64,000 bases of DNA from Coffea arabica (Eukaryota > Streptophyta > Magnoliopsida > Gentianales > Rubiaceae), in assembly GCF_036785885.1 (NCBI RefSeq), contig NC_092320.1, positions 22,259,557-22,323,556 of the forward strand, given 5' to 3'. The translations under genes were made by a program, and so were the position numbers. Positions 1 to 11,503 of the stretch are shown here, piece by piece (within the stretch, counting starts at the first letter, position 1; every line of letters starts with the position of its first letter). The notes below the pieces were generated by a model. That model did no database searches. It had not been told where the DNA came from and saw nothing but the letters and a program-made list of their open reading frames with translations.

Positions 1-3000
1 GCTTATAGCACAAGATTTACAACCTCGTGTACGGATGGACAGATATGTGAACAGTCATTTCATTGCTGGTGGCCCACCTTTCATTTCATTGCTGGTGGCC
101 CACTTTCCACTGTGAATTCCAATGTGAGAATTCGATGGTGTAAAGTAAAGTAAAGCTACTAGATTTCGTCAAGCTTCTTGGGTTTCGTCAACAAAATGTA
201 AGAAAAAAAAAGTAAAGCTACTAGATTTTTTTCTTGTCCTTGGACAATAAGCATTGGTTGGAGGTATCAAAAAGAATTATAAGGAATGTGTAGATGACAT
301 TTTACAATTGGTGATGTCCTTACTTGTTTTCTTCTAATTTTTTATTTTGAATTTTACAAAAATTTATTTTGAGCAATACAAACGAATCAAGTTCAACCTT
401 TCGGACTAAAACAAACCAATGTATTTCAAATTTCAAGAATTAGATACTTATCATATAAGGATAATTTTAGAAACCATTAGCCAATTTTGGCAAATGACTT
501 ATTTTTCTTGAATCCTTGGGAAATTATATGGCACTTTTTACTTTGACACCCACTGAATTAAAAACGGGGTGGATTGGGTTTTTTTCTAAATATTTTTCCA
601 TTTTTTAGTTTTTCATATAATTTATGGATTTTCCCTTTACAAATAATAGTAATAGTTTAATGATATGTGGACCTTGATTTTCCTTCATATTTTTAAACTA
701 TTCTAGAGCATATTATTTTTCTTTTAAAGTATTTACTTCAATTCTAGGCCCGGGATTGTATTGCAAATGAAAATAATATTTTTACATCATTTTATATTGT
801 GCTACAGAATAATAAATAAAATATATATACGTACGTATATATGTATACATATACAGAAAATTTATACTAAGTGATGCCTAATCTATTCAAGATTTTCCGT
901 TTTGATTATTTCCCTTCAATCCTTTAGATAAAATGCTCATTCAATTAATACAAACCTATATTTCTATTGCTTTTTTTATTTTGCAAAGGCAGTGGGGGTG
1001 GGGCTTAAAAGATGGGGAGGGAATAAGGGGATTAAAACGTAGGACCTCTAATTTCTGAAATTTCAACCTATATTTTTCATCGTTTGACTGATGAAAAACA
1101 TATATTTTTGGTCATTAACTGATACAAATGTGGACTTTGTGGTCCAAAGTATAAGTTCATTTGGGGAAAAAAACATTTGTCACCAAAATATGACATTTTA
1201 ACTAACATATTAATCATTCTATTATTTACTCAAACCCATGCTAACTGTCACTTTGTCTGGGAGAGGGTTGACGTGGGTGGCAACTGGCAAGGGAGGAGGG
1301 AGTGCAAATAGGGGGTTTTGGATTCAATATCTCTCACTTACACAGAAGAACAAAAATTCAAAATCGTTTGACAAAAAATTTGACCATTTTACCTTATATC
1401 TTATGTATTCCATGAGGCACAAAATTACAATTCTCAACAATTATAACTTTAGCTTACATCTAGTTTTGCCCAACATAAAATAATCTTTTTCAAGCAAAAA
1501 ATATCAATTGCAAAACATCGAGCACTTTACACAGTGAAATAAGTGATGCATGACATGCTTAAAAAATTGTAATCTATGATGATTTACATAACAGAAGGAT
1601 TGTTAAATACAGTCAATGAGAGGGCTAGGTTGGATGGGAAGATTATAAATAGTTTTTAAAAAAATGTATCGATATCCGATAGATTATATTAAGAAATACC
1701 CATCTACCAGTACTTGCACTATTATAAAAATTTATAACTGATTTAGCAATTGCATTTCTTCACAAACAAGTGTAAGTGGTATGTCGTGGCCATAAAATTG
1801 TTGACTGTGAATATTTATGGTTGCAGTTCATAATAAAATTTTTAAATTTTATTATGATAGATAAAGTTAAGTGTACGGGTTGCAGCGACATGAATTTAGA
1901 GGTTAAGTATAAGCAGAGGAGGGAGGGAACAAAATGGTGAGAAGTTGAAGAGTGATAGGAAAGATTGCCAAAAAAGTATGGGGTTACAGGGATGGATGGA
2001 AACAGGAATAAAAAATAAAGGGGATTGAAGGGATACGAATTACGATATAGATGATTGTGATTTTGAATATTCGTAAGAAGTCTAAAAACACATATTGCGG
2101 AGATTTTTTAAAAAATACGACGTTAAAATGGAACAAAATTAATTGGTTGAGAACTTGAGATCCTTGTTTTTTATTATACGTTTTTTATATATGGACCTTA
2201 ACATCATATGTTCTATCCAATAATGCATTGAATTATTTAAGAAACGCTTTTCATCTTACCACCCATGCTAACTGTCTCTTTAAATGCATTAAAAATTCTG
2301 TTACCATGTACATGATTCTAGATTACTTTTTTCCCGAAATATTAAGCATCTCTTCTTCAAAAAGTGTTAGTATAGACATGTTTATTATTTTGTACCACAA
2401 AATCTACCTATTATATAAGAACAGAGTGGAGTTACTGTAGCAACTCCAATGATTGCCAAGTGGATCTCTTTTTCTTTGACACGTGGTCCATTCCTTTTCT
2501 TTTCTTCATTTTGCTTAGTTTTTTCTTTTGTTCACTTTATTTCCTTTCTCTTTTTTGATTGCAGATAAAGGTAATTATACAAATCCTCACGTGAACTACA
2601 TGTTTCTTATATAGTTTCTACTTTGTACTCCCTTTTTTCCCTATCATCCTAATCATTTGAACTTGTTTTTTCTCTATTGTATTAGTTGATGCACTTTCTT
2701 TCATTTTCCCCCATAATTAACTAAATGAATGAGTTCATTTAAGGAGATCAAGAATGGGTTTGAAATTTCCTTTCTTCCGTAGTCCAAAAATTATGATTCA
2801 TAATCTTCTACGTTTAATGTCTCTTTTTGGTATATACTATTTCATATTTTTTTTGTCATTTTTTCCGTCTTGATGAGCAACCTTTGCTTATTGCTTTTGT
2901 CACCTATTTCTTCTTCATCTAACTTTCTTTTCTGCCCAAAAGAGGTATGTGATGCTGTGAATATTTTCCCCAAATCTAAAGAAACTTTTTTTTAGTTTTT

Positions 3001-4440
3001 TATATTTTATTTATGGCCACACTACTTTTTCATATTTTTATTTTTGGAAAAAGTAAACTAAGGTTGACAACAGGACGAGTGATGATTACATGAAAAATTT
3101 TTACGCTAACAATGAAAGAATTGTTAGAGGTATCAAAAAGAGTGATTTGGGCAGATTCATTCTATTTCTAATTTTTTTAATTATAATTGTTATTTGATAA
3201 TAGGGTGATAGTACTACAATAGAGGAGAAAAAAAATCTAATACATGAAAATCCAAGGTAAACGATCATCAGGAAGAAAAAAAGTATGCTTATTAAATTAT
3301 AAATTAACCCAATCTCTTAATTGATGGATAGATAATTATATTTTAATTTATATAAAGTTTATCAATTGTGAAAAATGCTTACAAACTGGGGTTACTGTGG
3401 ATGACGTGTAAAATATTTGTGGACCTTGCTTGTATGTCATTGTTAGAATGTGAAGATAATATTTTATATGTCTTCATTCAACATTTTGAATTACTAACTT
3501 GTATCCATGACAGGTAGTTTATTTTCATGCTTTTAATTTTAGCAAATGATAGCTTGGAAATAAAAAAAAAAGTGCAAAATTAGACTTCAGAATCTTTAAC
3601 TTATGTATTTGGTTCTATATGACTTACTCTTATCCTTTTTTATTGCCCATAATAATAGATAATGTAATTAGAGTTTGAGATGATTGTTAGGCAACTTCAA
3701 ATGGACATGTCATTACTATTTGGCTAAAGAAGTTAATAATATTTTGTTGATTTGACTAGCTAAAACAGTTGCAATTTTCAAAGGAATGCATTTGGTGGTG
3801 GAAGTTAGTATTGAGACTTTTAGCTTAGAGTGTGACTATACAAAATATTATTAGAAAATTCTATTTTCATTAAGAAGACATATTTGCAATCAAACAAATT
3901 GTTGAATTTGAATTTGCATATGTAGATTTACAAATATGGCAATTCATGTTTTTATTTAAACTTGCTATACATATTCTATAACTATTTGGTTAGATAATGT
4001 TTTCATCTATTTGTAATGCTATTAGACATGATTTAAATGGATAGATTAACTCGCTATTTCTCTCAAAAAAGAAAGAAAAATATGCAAGTTTGTATTTTTT
4101 TTATTGATGTTGAAGCTGGTCACAGGTTTTTGTGCCTTTCTATATTTTTCCTAATTATTAAAATTTCTGAAACATTATGACTACTGTTTATTTAATTACA
4201 ATCAAAACTATGCTGCTCTTAAACCGATCATGCACTCATGATGGATTTACTTTGTTTTCTTTTTTGGTATCATTACGTACACATAATGTTGGTTAAAAAT
4301 TCTTTTTTCCAAATCACAATATATTTGGGTTAACTTTATATATGAAAGTTCTTTTCACAGCAAATTTTAATTGTTTTTATACTTAATATTTTTCCTATAT
4401 TTCTATTCATTGTGCACTAAAACTGCCGGTACTATGTATT
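1..4440. other. AT-rich intergenic DNA, no gene recognised
   Basis: No open frame here resembles a known protein; the two open frames longer than 60 codons (1238-1483 and 2228-2440, +) are low-complexity translations with no domain. The stretch is rich in A/T runs and contains an alternating purine-pyrimidine patch near 820-860 (repeats of TATATA and ACGTACGT). Around 990-1060 there is a G-rich segment ending in a block like the reverse of a tRNA-type B box followed by 'GACCTCTAAT', which matches the SINE-like pieces at 46020 and 50700. I see nothing else that I can support. Confidence 0.6.
985..1065 (-). repeat. Possible degenerate SINE fragment
   Basis: The G-rich stretch 'GGGGTGGGGCTTAAAAGATGGGGAGGG' style composition followed by GGGATTAAAACGTAGGACC and CTCTAATT resembles the antisense of the tRNA-derived SINE pieces at 46020-46145 and 29144-29212: a pyrimidine-rich tail region and a decayed B box. 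No poly-A tail or target duplication was seen, so this rests only on similarity to the other copies. Confidence 0.3.
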
Positions 4441-4452
4441 TAACTAATGTTC

Positions 4453-4490
4453 TAGAGGGTCGTGCCTGTGCGTTGCACAGCCCGTGTCAA
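4453..4490. repeat. GC-rich terminal-type hairpin, possible Helitron or Mutator end
   Basis: In AT-rich DNA a sharp GC-rich block holds the palindrome CTGTGC-GTT-GCACAG (about 4467-4481). Read on the - strand, the hairpin is followed 12 bases later by CTAG, the 3'-end arrangement of plant Helitrons. However, the base after CTAG is A, where Helitrons normally sit next to T. It also marks the left edge of the block that carries the PMD and transposase genes, so it could instead be a Mutator-type terminal sequence. No matching second end was found. Confidence 0.3.
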
Positions 4491-5259
4491 CATAGTGTCA
4501 TTGCAGTTTTGGCAACCCGTATTCATTTATCGTCCGGACCATCCATTACGGGTGCTTTTCAATTTTAGCTGTTAATGTCTTGGGGTTGCGGTTTCTGTTT
4601 ATAAATTCAAATTATTTCATGACAATCTGATCCAAATTTCCCCCTTGCTATAATAAAACGTTCGGAGATATTTCATTGCTTATGACACGCAGGTTGGCCA
4701 CAATATTTGTTTCCTTAGTCATCCAAGTAAAACTGAGAAGGGTATGTATGTCAAGGCTAATGAAAACATGCATAGCACACGCGCCGACCGTCACTGTAAC
4801 ACATATTTCCCAATTTGCAACCCTAATTACCAGGTACAAGCCCATTGCACGCCCAACCTGGCGACAGCCGTCCAAAATGTCTAACAATTCAAATTTCTCG
4901 CGAAGAAAGACGCCTACGCACCTACAAAGCCCTCAACACTTAACGGCAAAGCTGTTCATAATCGCGGATGGGGCGACAGGGATTTTGTGATAACTAGAGC
5001 TGCGCCATCACAATATTCAGAATAAAATTCAACTCCAAAAAAGCCGTGCGATGGGCAGGCTCCATCGCTACCGGCCACCGCCTGATGAAGAACACTCGCA
5101 AGAACTGCTGGTTGATCGGAAAACCCACATATCACACATTTTCCTTGCACAGGGGGTACATGTTGCAGAATCAATGTCCACAATTACTTGTGCTTATTTT
5201 GCCCTAAACCCTCATTTGGTTTATACTTATATATAACTGGCTGAATTGATTCTACATTA

Positions 5260-7053
5260 ATGCACAGGAAGTCTATTCAATTTATCCTAGAGGGTCGTCA
5301 GTCGAAAGTTGTTAGTGCTGGGTTTGGGGATTTTCTGAGCCACTTGCCCGTGGCCGATAGAGATAGGAAGTTGCTTGTCGCACTTGCGGAGCGATGGTGG
5401 GACTCAACAAACTCGTTCCACTTGCCTTTCGGAGAGATGACACTGACACCCTTGGACTTCACCTGTACAACCGGTGTTGCAGTGGGCGGGTTGCTCATTC
5501 CGTGGGATTACAATGTTAGGGAAAATGTCAATTACATCAACGAGCAATTGGGTTGGGTGCCAACTTTTGCTTCTGCCGGTGCCATCAGAGTTACCGATAT
5601 ATTGTCATTCTACAAAGACAAGGCCATTGACGAGAACGACGACGTCCAGCTGGCACATCTAACTAGAGCTTTCTTTCTCTTCATGCTTGGCCGCACTTTA
5701 CTTAGCAACACGGCCGAAACAATTCACCTGTGCTGTCTGCCTGCGCTGGAGGACGTAGATCGTATAGGGGATTATAATTGGGGAGGGTCGGGGATGGCAA
5801 CCTTATAAAGATTTATGTCCCCGACGACGGACGAAAAGCCTTGGCGGCTACAACTTCGTTTGGGAGGTAAGTCCAGAATTGCCTTCACTCTGTGTCAATT
5901 CGACATTACCATGTTCCGTTAAATAAACTTTTCAGGCAGTTAGTGTTCATCTCCAACGCTGGATATAATTTGTACAACCACGTGTAGGTGTGGGCCTATG
6001 AAATTTTTCAGTTAAGTCCGTATAAACTGAAACAGAACGAGAGGGACGTATTGCCCAGAATATGGCGATGCGCTCGTGTAATAGAGCCAGCCGACAATCA
6101 CCGTTTACGGTCGAACATTTTCGCCACGCAATTGACACCATTAACCCTGAAAACGTTAGTTCCCGTACTTACGACATCTTACATTTTCTACCGCCTACGT
6201 GTTAACAGTTGTTATGAATTTGTTCCGCCTGTTCAACAAACCAATGTTACATCGTTTGTTAATTGTGTGTCATAGGTCAACTGGCTGCCCTTCCCTGCAA
6301 TGGCATTGCCGAGTCGGTATCTCAAATCCAAGAAACTAACTGCAACGAGATTGCTTTTGGATGGCCCCATGGGACGATTTTACTACCTGGGCGAGAGAGT
6401 TATTAGGCAGGTGTATGCAGGTGTATGTGCAAAGCAACCTCCCCATCGGCCATCAGATATGTACAGCACTGATACAATTTCGAGAAACACGCTACATGAT
6501 GTGCTTGATGGACTGCCTATTGCAAGCCTATACCCAGATCCCCCTCCATATGCTACGTATGACGAGTTTGTGCGTAGCAGGCTAATGAAACCAATGACTT
6601 CCTCCACGTTGCCACCTAGTGGGAAGGAGTGCGTAATTCATATATGTGACCAGTTGCCACTAAGTGAGGTTACAACACCGTCACTGAAACATCCAATTAA
6701 TTACTCTCCCTGGTCTGTGTTGTGCATACAAACTGATGGATCACTGCAGCAGGAGAGCATTCACAGAGTTGGTGGCGATGTAATAGGATTGCCTCTTCCA
6801 TGTGCTGTTGGTGATGTGGCATGGCATTCTTCGCCCTGTACTTCACTCGGCATTTAATTTTAGCAATTTGGGTAAAATTAATACAGCCATCTGTGTTGTT
6901 TCCGCTTAGGTTCCTAGACACTGGTACGAGGACCAGCTTGTTCAGTGCATGGGGCTCAGAAAGAAAGCCTTAGAAAAAAGTGCAGAAATATTTCGTTTGG
7001 CATCCAATGTGTCGGACAACTCACAAGTGGTGGACCAAAGGCTACATCAAATA
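5260..7053 (+). pseudogene. Plant mobile domain (PMD, MAIN-like) protein, broken
   Basis: The PMD (aminotransferase-like plant mobile domain) occurs in the MAIN/MAIL1 silencing factors and in many transposon-borne proteins. Frame 5260-5808 carries the domain core: an AGFGDFLSHLP segment, then LAERWWDSTNSFHLPFGEMT and LTPLDFTCTTGVAVGG, then the W-G-G block DYNWGGSG near residue 173. An in-frame TAA (5806-5808) sits where the family has Tyr (ATL-stop-RFM), and the same frame continues as RFMSPTTDEKPWRLQL to about 5870. After a probable intron, VWAYEIFQLSP (from about 5990) and, in another frame, NWLPFPAMALPSRYL to LGERVIRQVYAG (about 6280-6420) are the expected C-terminal parts. A further fragment, VPRHWYEDQLVQCMGLRKKA, lies near 6911-6970. 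With a nonsense codon and frame changes this is a pseudogene. It converges on the transposase to its right, as expected if both belong to one transposon block. Confidence 0.75.
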
Positions 7054-9283
7054 TAGGTAATTTTGGAAAGTGCATTGAAGCTCCAAAAGGGGACAGGGAA
7101 ACGCTGCCTTCGCGGTGGAATTGGTGGCTGGGAATCCTGTCTTTCTAAGCGTCCGAACACAAGTGCCGGGACGGAGACATTTACAGATGACCTTGGTAGA
7201 GGCAAAACTCACGAATGTCAGGGAATTCATAATGTCAAAGACTGAACACCCATGGCCCATAACCGCAAACAAGGTTGTGTAGCCGGAGGAATGAGCATGC
7301 AAACTAATTGGGAGTCCCCAGCAACAAAGCCGAGCTGTGAGCAATCGCCACGTCTGTTGTGTACTTTTAATACAATTTAAAACTTGAACACCCACCACGG
7401 AAAATGTTAACAGTTCACAGATAATTGGTAACGTTGAACTTGTTTTTCTAAATTTATACCGTTTAACTGCTTCGATAGAAAATTTGTCACCGTCAATTTC
7501 CCACAACTAATTTATAGTCATGTTCTTATTTTTCGTCTGTCTCAAATTGTTCTTCACTTGCAATTGAAGTTTGCAGTGAAATTAAATATTTACAACAAAA
7601 CAATTTAAATGCAAGTTGTTGTTACTATAAATCTATCATAATTACTGCATTACATTTTTCGGACTTATTTATATCATGACAGAAAAACCTTTTGTATGAA
7701 TGCAACTCCAACATTATATCATGAGTTCAAGTTTCCACACAGTTGTACAGTAATTAGTGTATTCAAGTTTCCACACGGTTGTACAGTAATTAGTGTGAGG
7801 GAGGCTGACGAAGCATTGCTACCTAAGTGGATTGTCCCAACAGGGTATACCAATTTTTGTTTAACTATGTCACCAAAAAAGCATCAGAGGTATCAAAGTT
7901 GTTCGGATGGAGTGTCAGTAAACATGTTGAATTTTTTCTACATGTTAATAGCAATTTAGATTACGGACATGACGCGGACATTGCATAATTGTTATAATAA
8001 GAAATTCTTTAATCGTGTGCCAACAAGTTACGTAAAATAGTAAACTCCAATGGAAATGTACAAATGATGTAAAAAATATTAATCGTAACTGATAGTTATT
8101 GGCTAATTAAATATATTATTACAAATGTATTCTTAAAGTTACTCGAACTAATTAATAATTTCTATTAGTAGATATGTATAATTATTAGTATAATTCATAA
8201 TATTAATTATATTGGATAAATTAATATACATATATAATGCATATATAATACGATTGTTATTGGTGCACTGAAGAGACGCATAAGCATTGTGAGCAATGAA
8301 AATAGATGGGGAGAAACAAAGTTACTGTTCCTATACCAGAATGGAACGATGGGCAAAACAAAAGGCGTTGGGCCTTACAGTCATTGGTTAGGATAGCAAG
8401 GAGACGAACAAACATCCCATATCGTAAAAGCAGTTTATAGCAGCAGCGTAAGGCACCAGTTTACAAAACCTGGGCAACTGAAGCTGATTCTCAAGTAGCC
8501 ACTTCGGAAAACGTCTATCCCACGAAGAGATTTTGCGCAACATACGCTTCCACTTAATTTTCTATTTACAAAAAAGGACCGTAATACACAATTTGTCAAC
8601 TACTTACTCTCTCCTATTAACCAAGTGCAGCAGCACTATTTGCTACAACAATGCTTACGACGCAACCATGATAGTGATGCAGCTTGTGATCCTTCTGTGC
8701 ATGACGCCTTCGGTGGAACTACAGTGACTTACCCATCTAGACCTAGCTAGCAACCTTCAATACTCTTGCACCTCTACTCACCAAAACCTACCTTATTTAT
8801 TGTGTAACTGCAAACCGAAGCATCACAACAGTTGTGCCTCATCTTTCTCCTGGACTTCTTTGTTGGTCACCTGTGTCCCTTCCACCGCTACCGCATGCTT
8901 GTGGTGCAAATGCTTGTCCTCTCCATTCGCTTGAGTCGCTTCACCCCGTACCAATTTCAAATGATTTTTCCAACGAGTCATCCAAACAATTTTCCATATG
9001 ATCATCATGAACTGCTGTGTTGTGCGAATTATTTTTGTATGGACATGTTCGTTGGTTGTGGCCAGCCTGCAATCTTCAACCCATATATCACATGTCAAAT
9101 CATTTGTGACTGCAAGTAACCACGTCAACTAAACACAATGCTGACATTACACCACTTCAACTTTCTTGCACTGCCAATAACTTTGTATACTTTGTATGCA
9201 CTTTTAATTATGTGTTTATTTGCTACTGTTGAAAAATACCCACGTAATAATTATTACCTTCACTCTCCATTTCATGTATTTTA
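7054..9283. other. Region between PMD pseudogene and transposase
   Basis: No recognisable gene. A 38-39-bp tandem repeat lies at about 7729-7797 ('TTCAAGTTTCCACAC' with GTTGTACAGTAATTAGTGT, twice). Between 7990 and 8260 the sequence is extremely AT-rich. A - strand open frame at 8823-9128 could be a degraded 3' exon of the transposase next to it, but it shows no zinc knuckle or other mark, so I do not call it. Confidence 0.45.
7729..7797. repeat. Short tandem duplication, about 38 bp twice
   Basis: The unit starting TTCAAGTTTCCACACAGTTG and ending AATTAGTGT is repeated immediately, with a single A/G change (CACACAG versus CACACGG). It lies in non-coding DNA after the PMD pseudogene. No function is implied. 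Confidence 0.7.
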
Positions 9284-11503
9284 TCAATTAACAAATTGCT
9301 TATAACTACGTATGCATTTTCGATAGTACCTGCAATGACCACACTTTCTTTTCTTCTTTGTTTCTGCATGCTTGTGATCACCTTTAGACCGGGACACCCT
9401 AGGATCTAACAGCCCGAATGTTCTTCTACTTCTATCGTTCATCACTCTTGAATCCATTGCAAATCCGTCTCCCCCATATCCCCTTTCAATCCACTTCTCC
9501 TTTAGGTCCACAGAATACTTGTCAAACATCTGCTGCAGGTCATTAAATGCATCATCCATATAGGACGCATAGTAACACATACTATTACAGCTCGACTTTA
9601 AAGTGCCATATCTGACCATTTGTGTCAGCTGTTCGTCTGCAACAAATGCTTTCATTCCATTATTAGTACTGTAAACTCCCTTTGTCCACCGCTTCGAAAT
9701 GCATGCTTCTGGAATCCTGTTCATTCCTTCTACCACCATCACGCGAAACATGTGAGCACAAGGAATCCCCTTTGACTCGAATTTCATGCAAGAGCAGATT
9801 AGCTTCTCCATTGACCTATCATAAACCACCCTCCAACTAATTTCGTGTCCACCATATTTCGAGTAATAATATGTACGACTCCCTCCATCCTCGCTCCAGC
9901 CCTCAGAAATTAGAAGTCCCTGCCTGTTCAAATGCTTCCTCACCATGAAGAACACATTCCTTGTAAACACCTCTGCTGCGCTCCCCTCTAATTCGGGCAG
10001 GATTGTGGTTAAGACTGGTTTTGTATTTTCGCTTGTGTGAACTGCTTTGCTCTCAGTATGTCGAAGTCATGCTATTGCCAAATCAAAACTTCTAACGAAT
10101 TCATATAGTCGCCATAACCGCGTAAATAGGCCCCATAACCTTACCCTACGGTACAACTTCTTCACACACTCATTCTCTACCACCCCACATTCATTAACTA
10201 ACCTAGCCCACCGATCCTCAAACTCAAGAGTGCTAAACTTTCTCGCCATCAGGTCATACAACCTGTTATTAAACTCCTCGCAGCGAATATTACTCCGTAC
10301 ATTTCTATGCAAGTGCCACGAACATAGCCTGTGACAAGCATCCGGGAGAAAATTCTTTATCTCTCTTCGCATTGCACTGTCCCCATCTGTTATCACTGCT
10401 ACTGGCTTTCTACCTTTCATAGCCTCTACAAATGTACTTAGCACCCATTCATATGTTTCAATCCTCTCATCTGATAGCAGTGCACAGCCGAAAACAGTAC
10501 TGTTCAAATGGTTGTTTACCCCTGCAAGTACAACTAGTGGCTTGCGGTATTTATTTGTTTTGTATGTTATATCAAACACCAATACATCTCCAAATACACT
10601 GAAGTCCACACGAGATTTAGAATCTGCCCAAAACAACCTTGCCAATCTTCCTTCGTTATCTACATGATATTTATAAAAGAACATGTCATCGGCATCCTTC
10701 TTCGCTGCCGAGAACCCAAGTGCCCCTTCTGCATCGCCATTAAAAATATCTTTTCTACGTTCCTCGTCCATTCGGTTATATAGATCCTTAATGCAAAATC
10801 CCACGTTACTATACCCTCCGGTTTTGATAACAAAATATTTCATTATCTGGCATATTCTGGCCCCAACCAACTTTAGACTTTTTGCCTACGCATATTCTGC
10901 ATCGCTCACTTTTCTATGCGACCTAAGGTGTTGCACACTTGCCTCTGATGCCAGCGGGTGATTGTGCTCCATAATGAAACGTGTCACCACATACTTTACA
11001 GATTCTGTGTCATATTTCAAGCGAAAGCAAGCCCCACACCCGGTCCTTGTGATTGCTTTTGCTTCTCTTTTCCGGTCTTCATAATTAAACCACTTTTCAT
11101 TCCTATAACCTTCACAGCAACATACCCATTTTCTAAATCTTGAAATGCCATCTGCATCTCGTTTGGCATTACTTTTACGAATCCCAAATCCGCTTAATTT
11201 CGCATACAAATTATAAAATTCCCCAACTTCTTCTTCCGTGTCAAATATTAATTTCATTACGTCATCCACGCCTATTGCGCCCACCAATTCATCTGTCTCC
11301 TCATCTTCGTGTCCTCCTATTGAACCATCGCTTTCTTCACTGCATGTGTCTCGGTCACACTCAAGTTCTTGGTTAAGGTCAAATGACATTAACCTGCCGC
11401 AACCATCCATCCCCATTTTTCCCTTTTTTGTTTCCTGCACCATGTCATGAGTTTTAAGCACCCCATCCTGCCCCATACTTACAACCCCTGTGTGGTTGTT
11501 CAA
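9284..11503 (-). pseudogene. FAR1/FRS-like MULE transposase, two in-frame stops
   Basis: This is a Mutator-like transposase of the FAR1/FHY3 family. Reading down from 11503, one frame runs 740 codons to 9284. Its N-terminal part has the FAR1 DNA-binding domain: FDTEEEVGEFYNLYAKLSGF, WVCCCEGYR, GCGACFRLKYD and FIMEHNHPL, i.e. the C-C-H-H WRKY-GCM1-type zinc ligands. The middle has the MULE catalytic domain, with VLVFDITYKTNKY for the first Asp, VITDGDSAMRREI for the second, and CHRLCSWHLHRNV. The C-terminal part has a SWIM zinc finger (ICSCMKFESKGIPCAHMFRV). Only two codons break it, both in the same frame: TAG at about 10883 (EYA-stop-AKSLKLVG, where relatives have Gln) and TGA at about 10064 (AIA-stop-LRHTES, where relatives usually have Arg). 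Both fit C-to-T changes (CAG>TAG, CGA>TGA). It is otherwise full length, so it died recently. Terminal inverted repeats were not identified. Confidence 0.85.

Noticed and set aside
8823..9128. 101-codon - strand frame as the last exon of the transposase
   Set aside because: No splice pair fits clearly, and no zinc knuckle or family block is visible.
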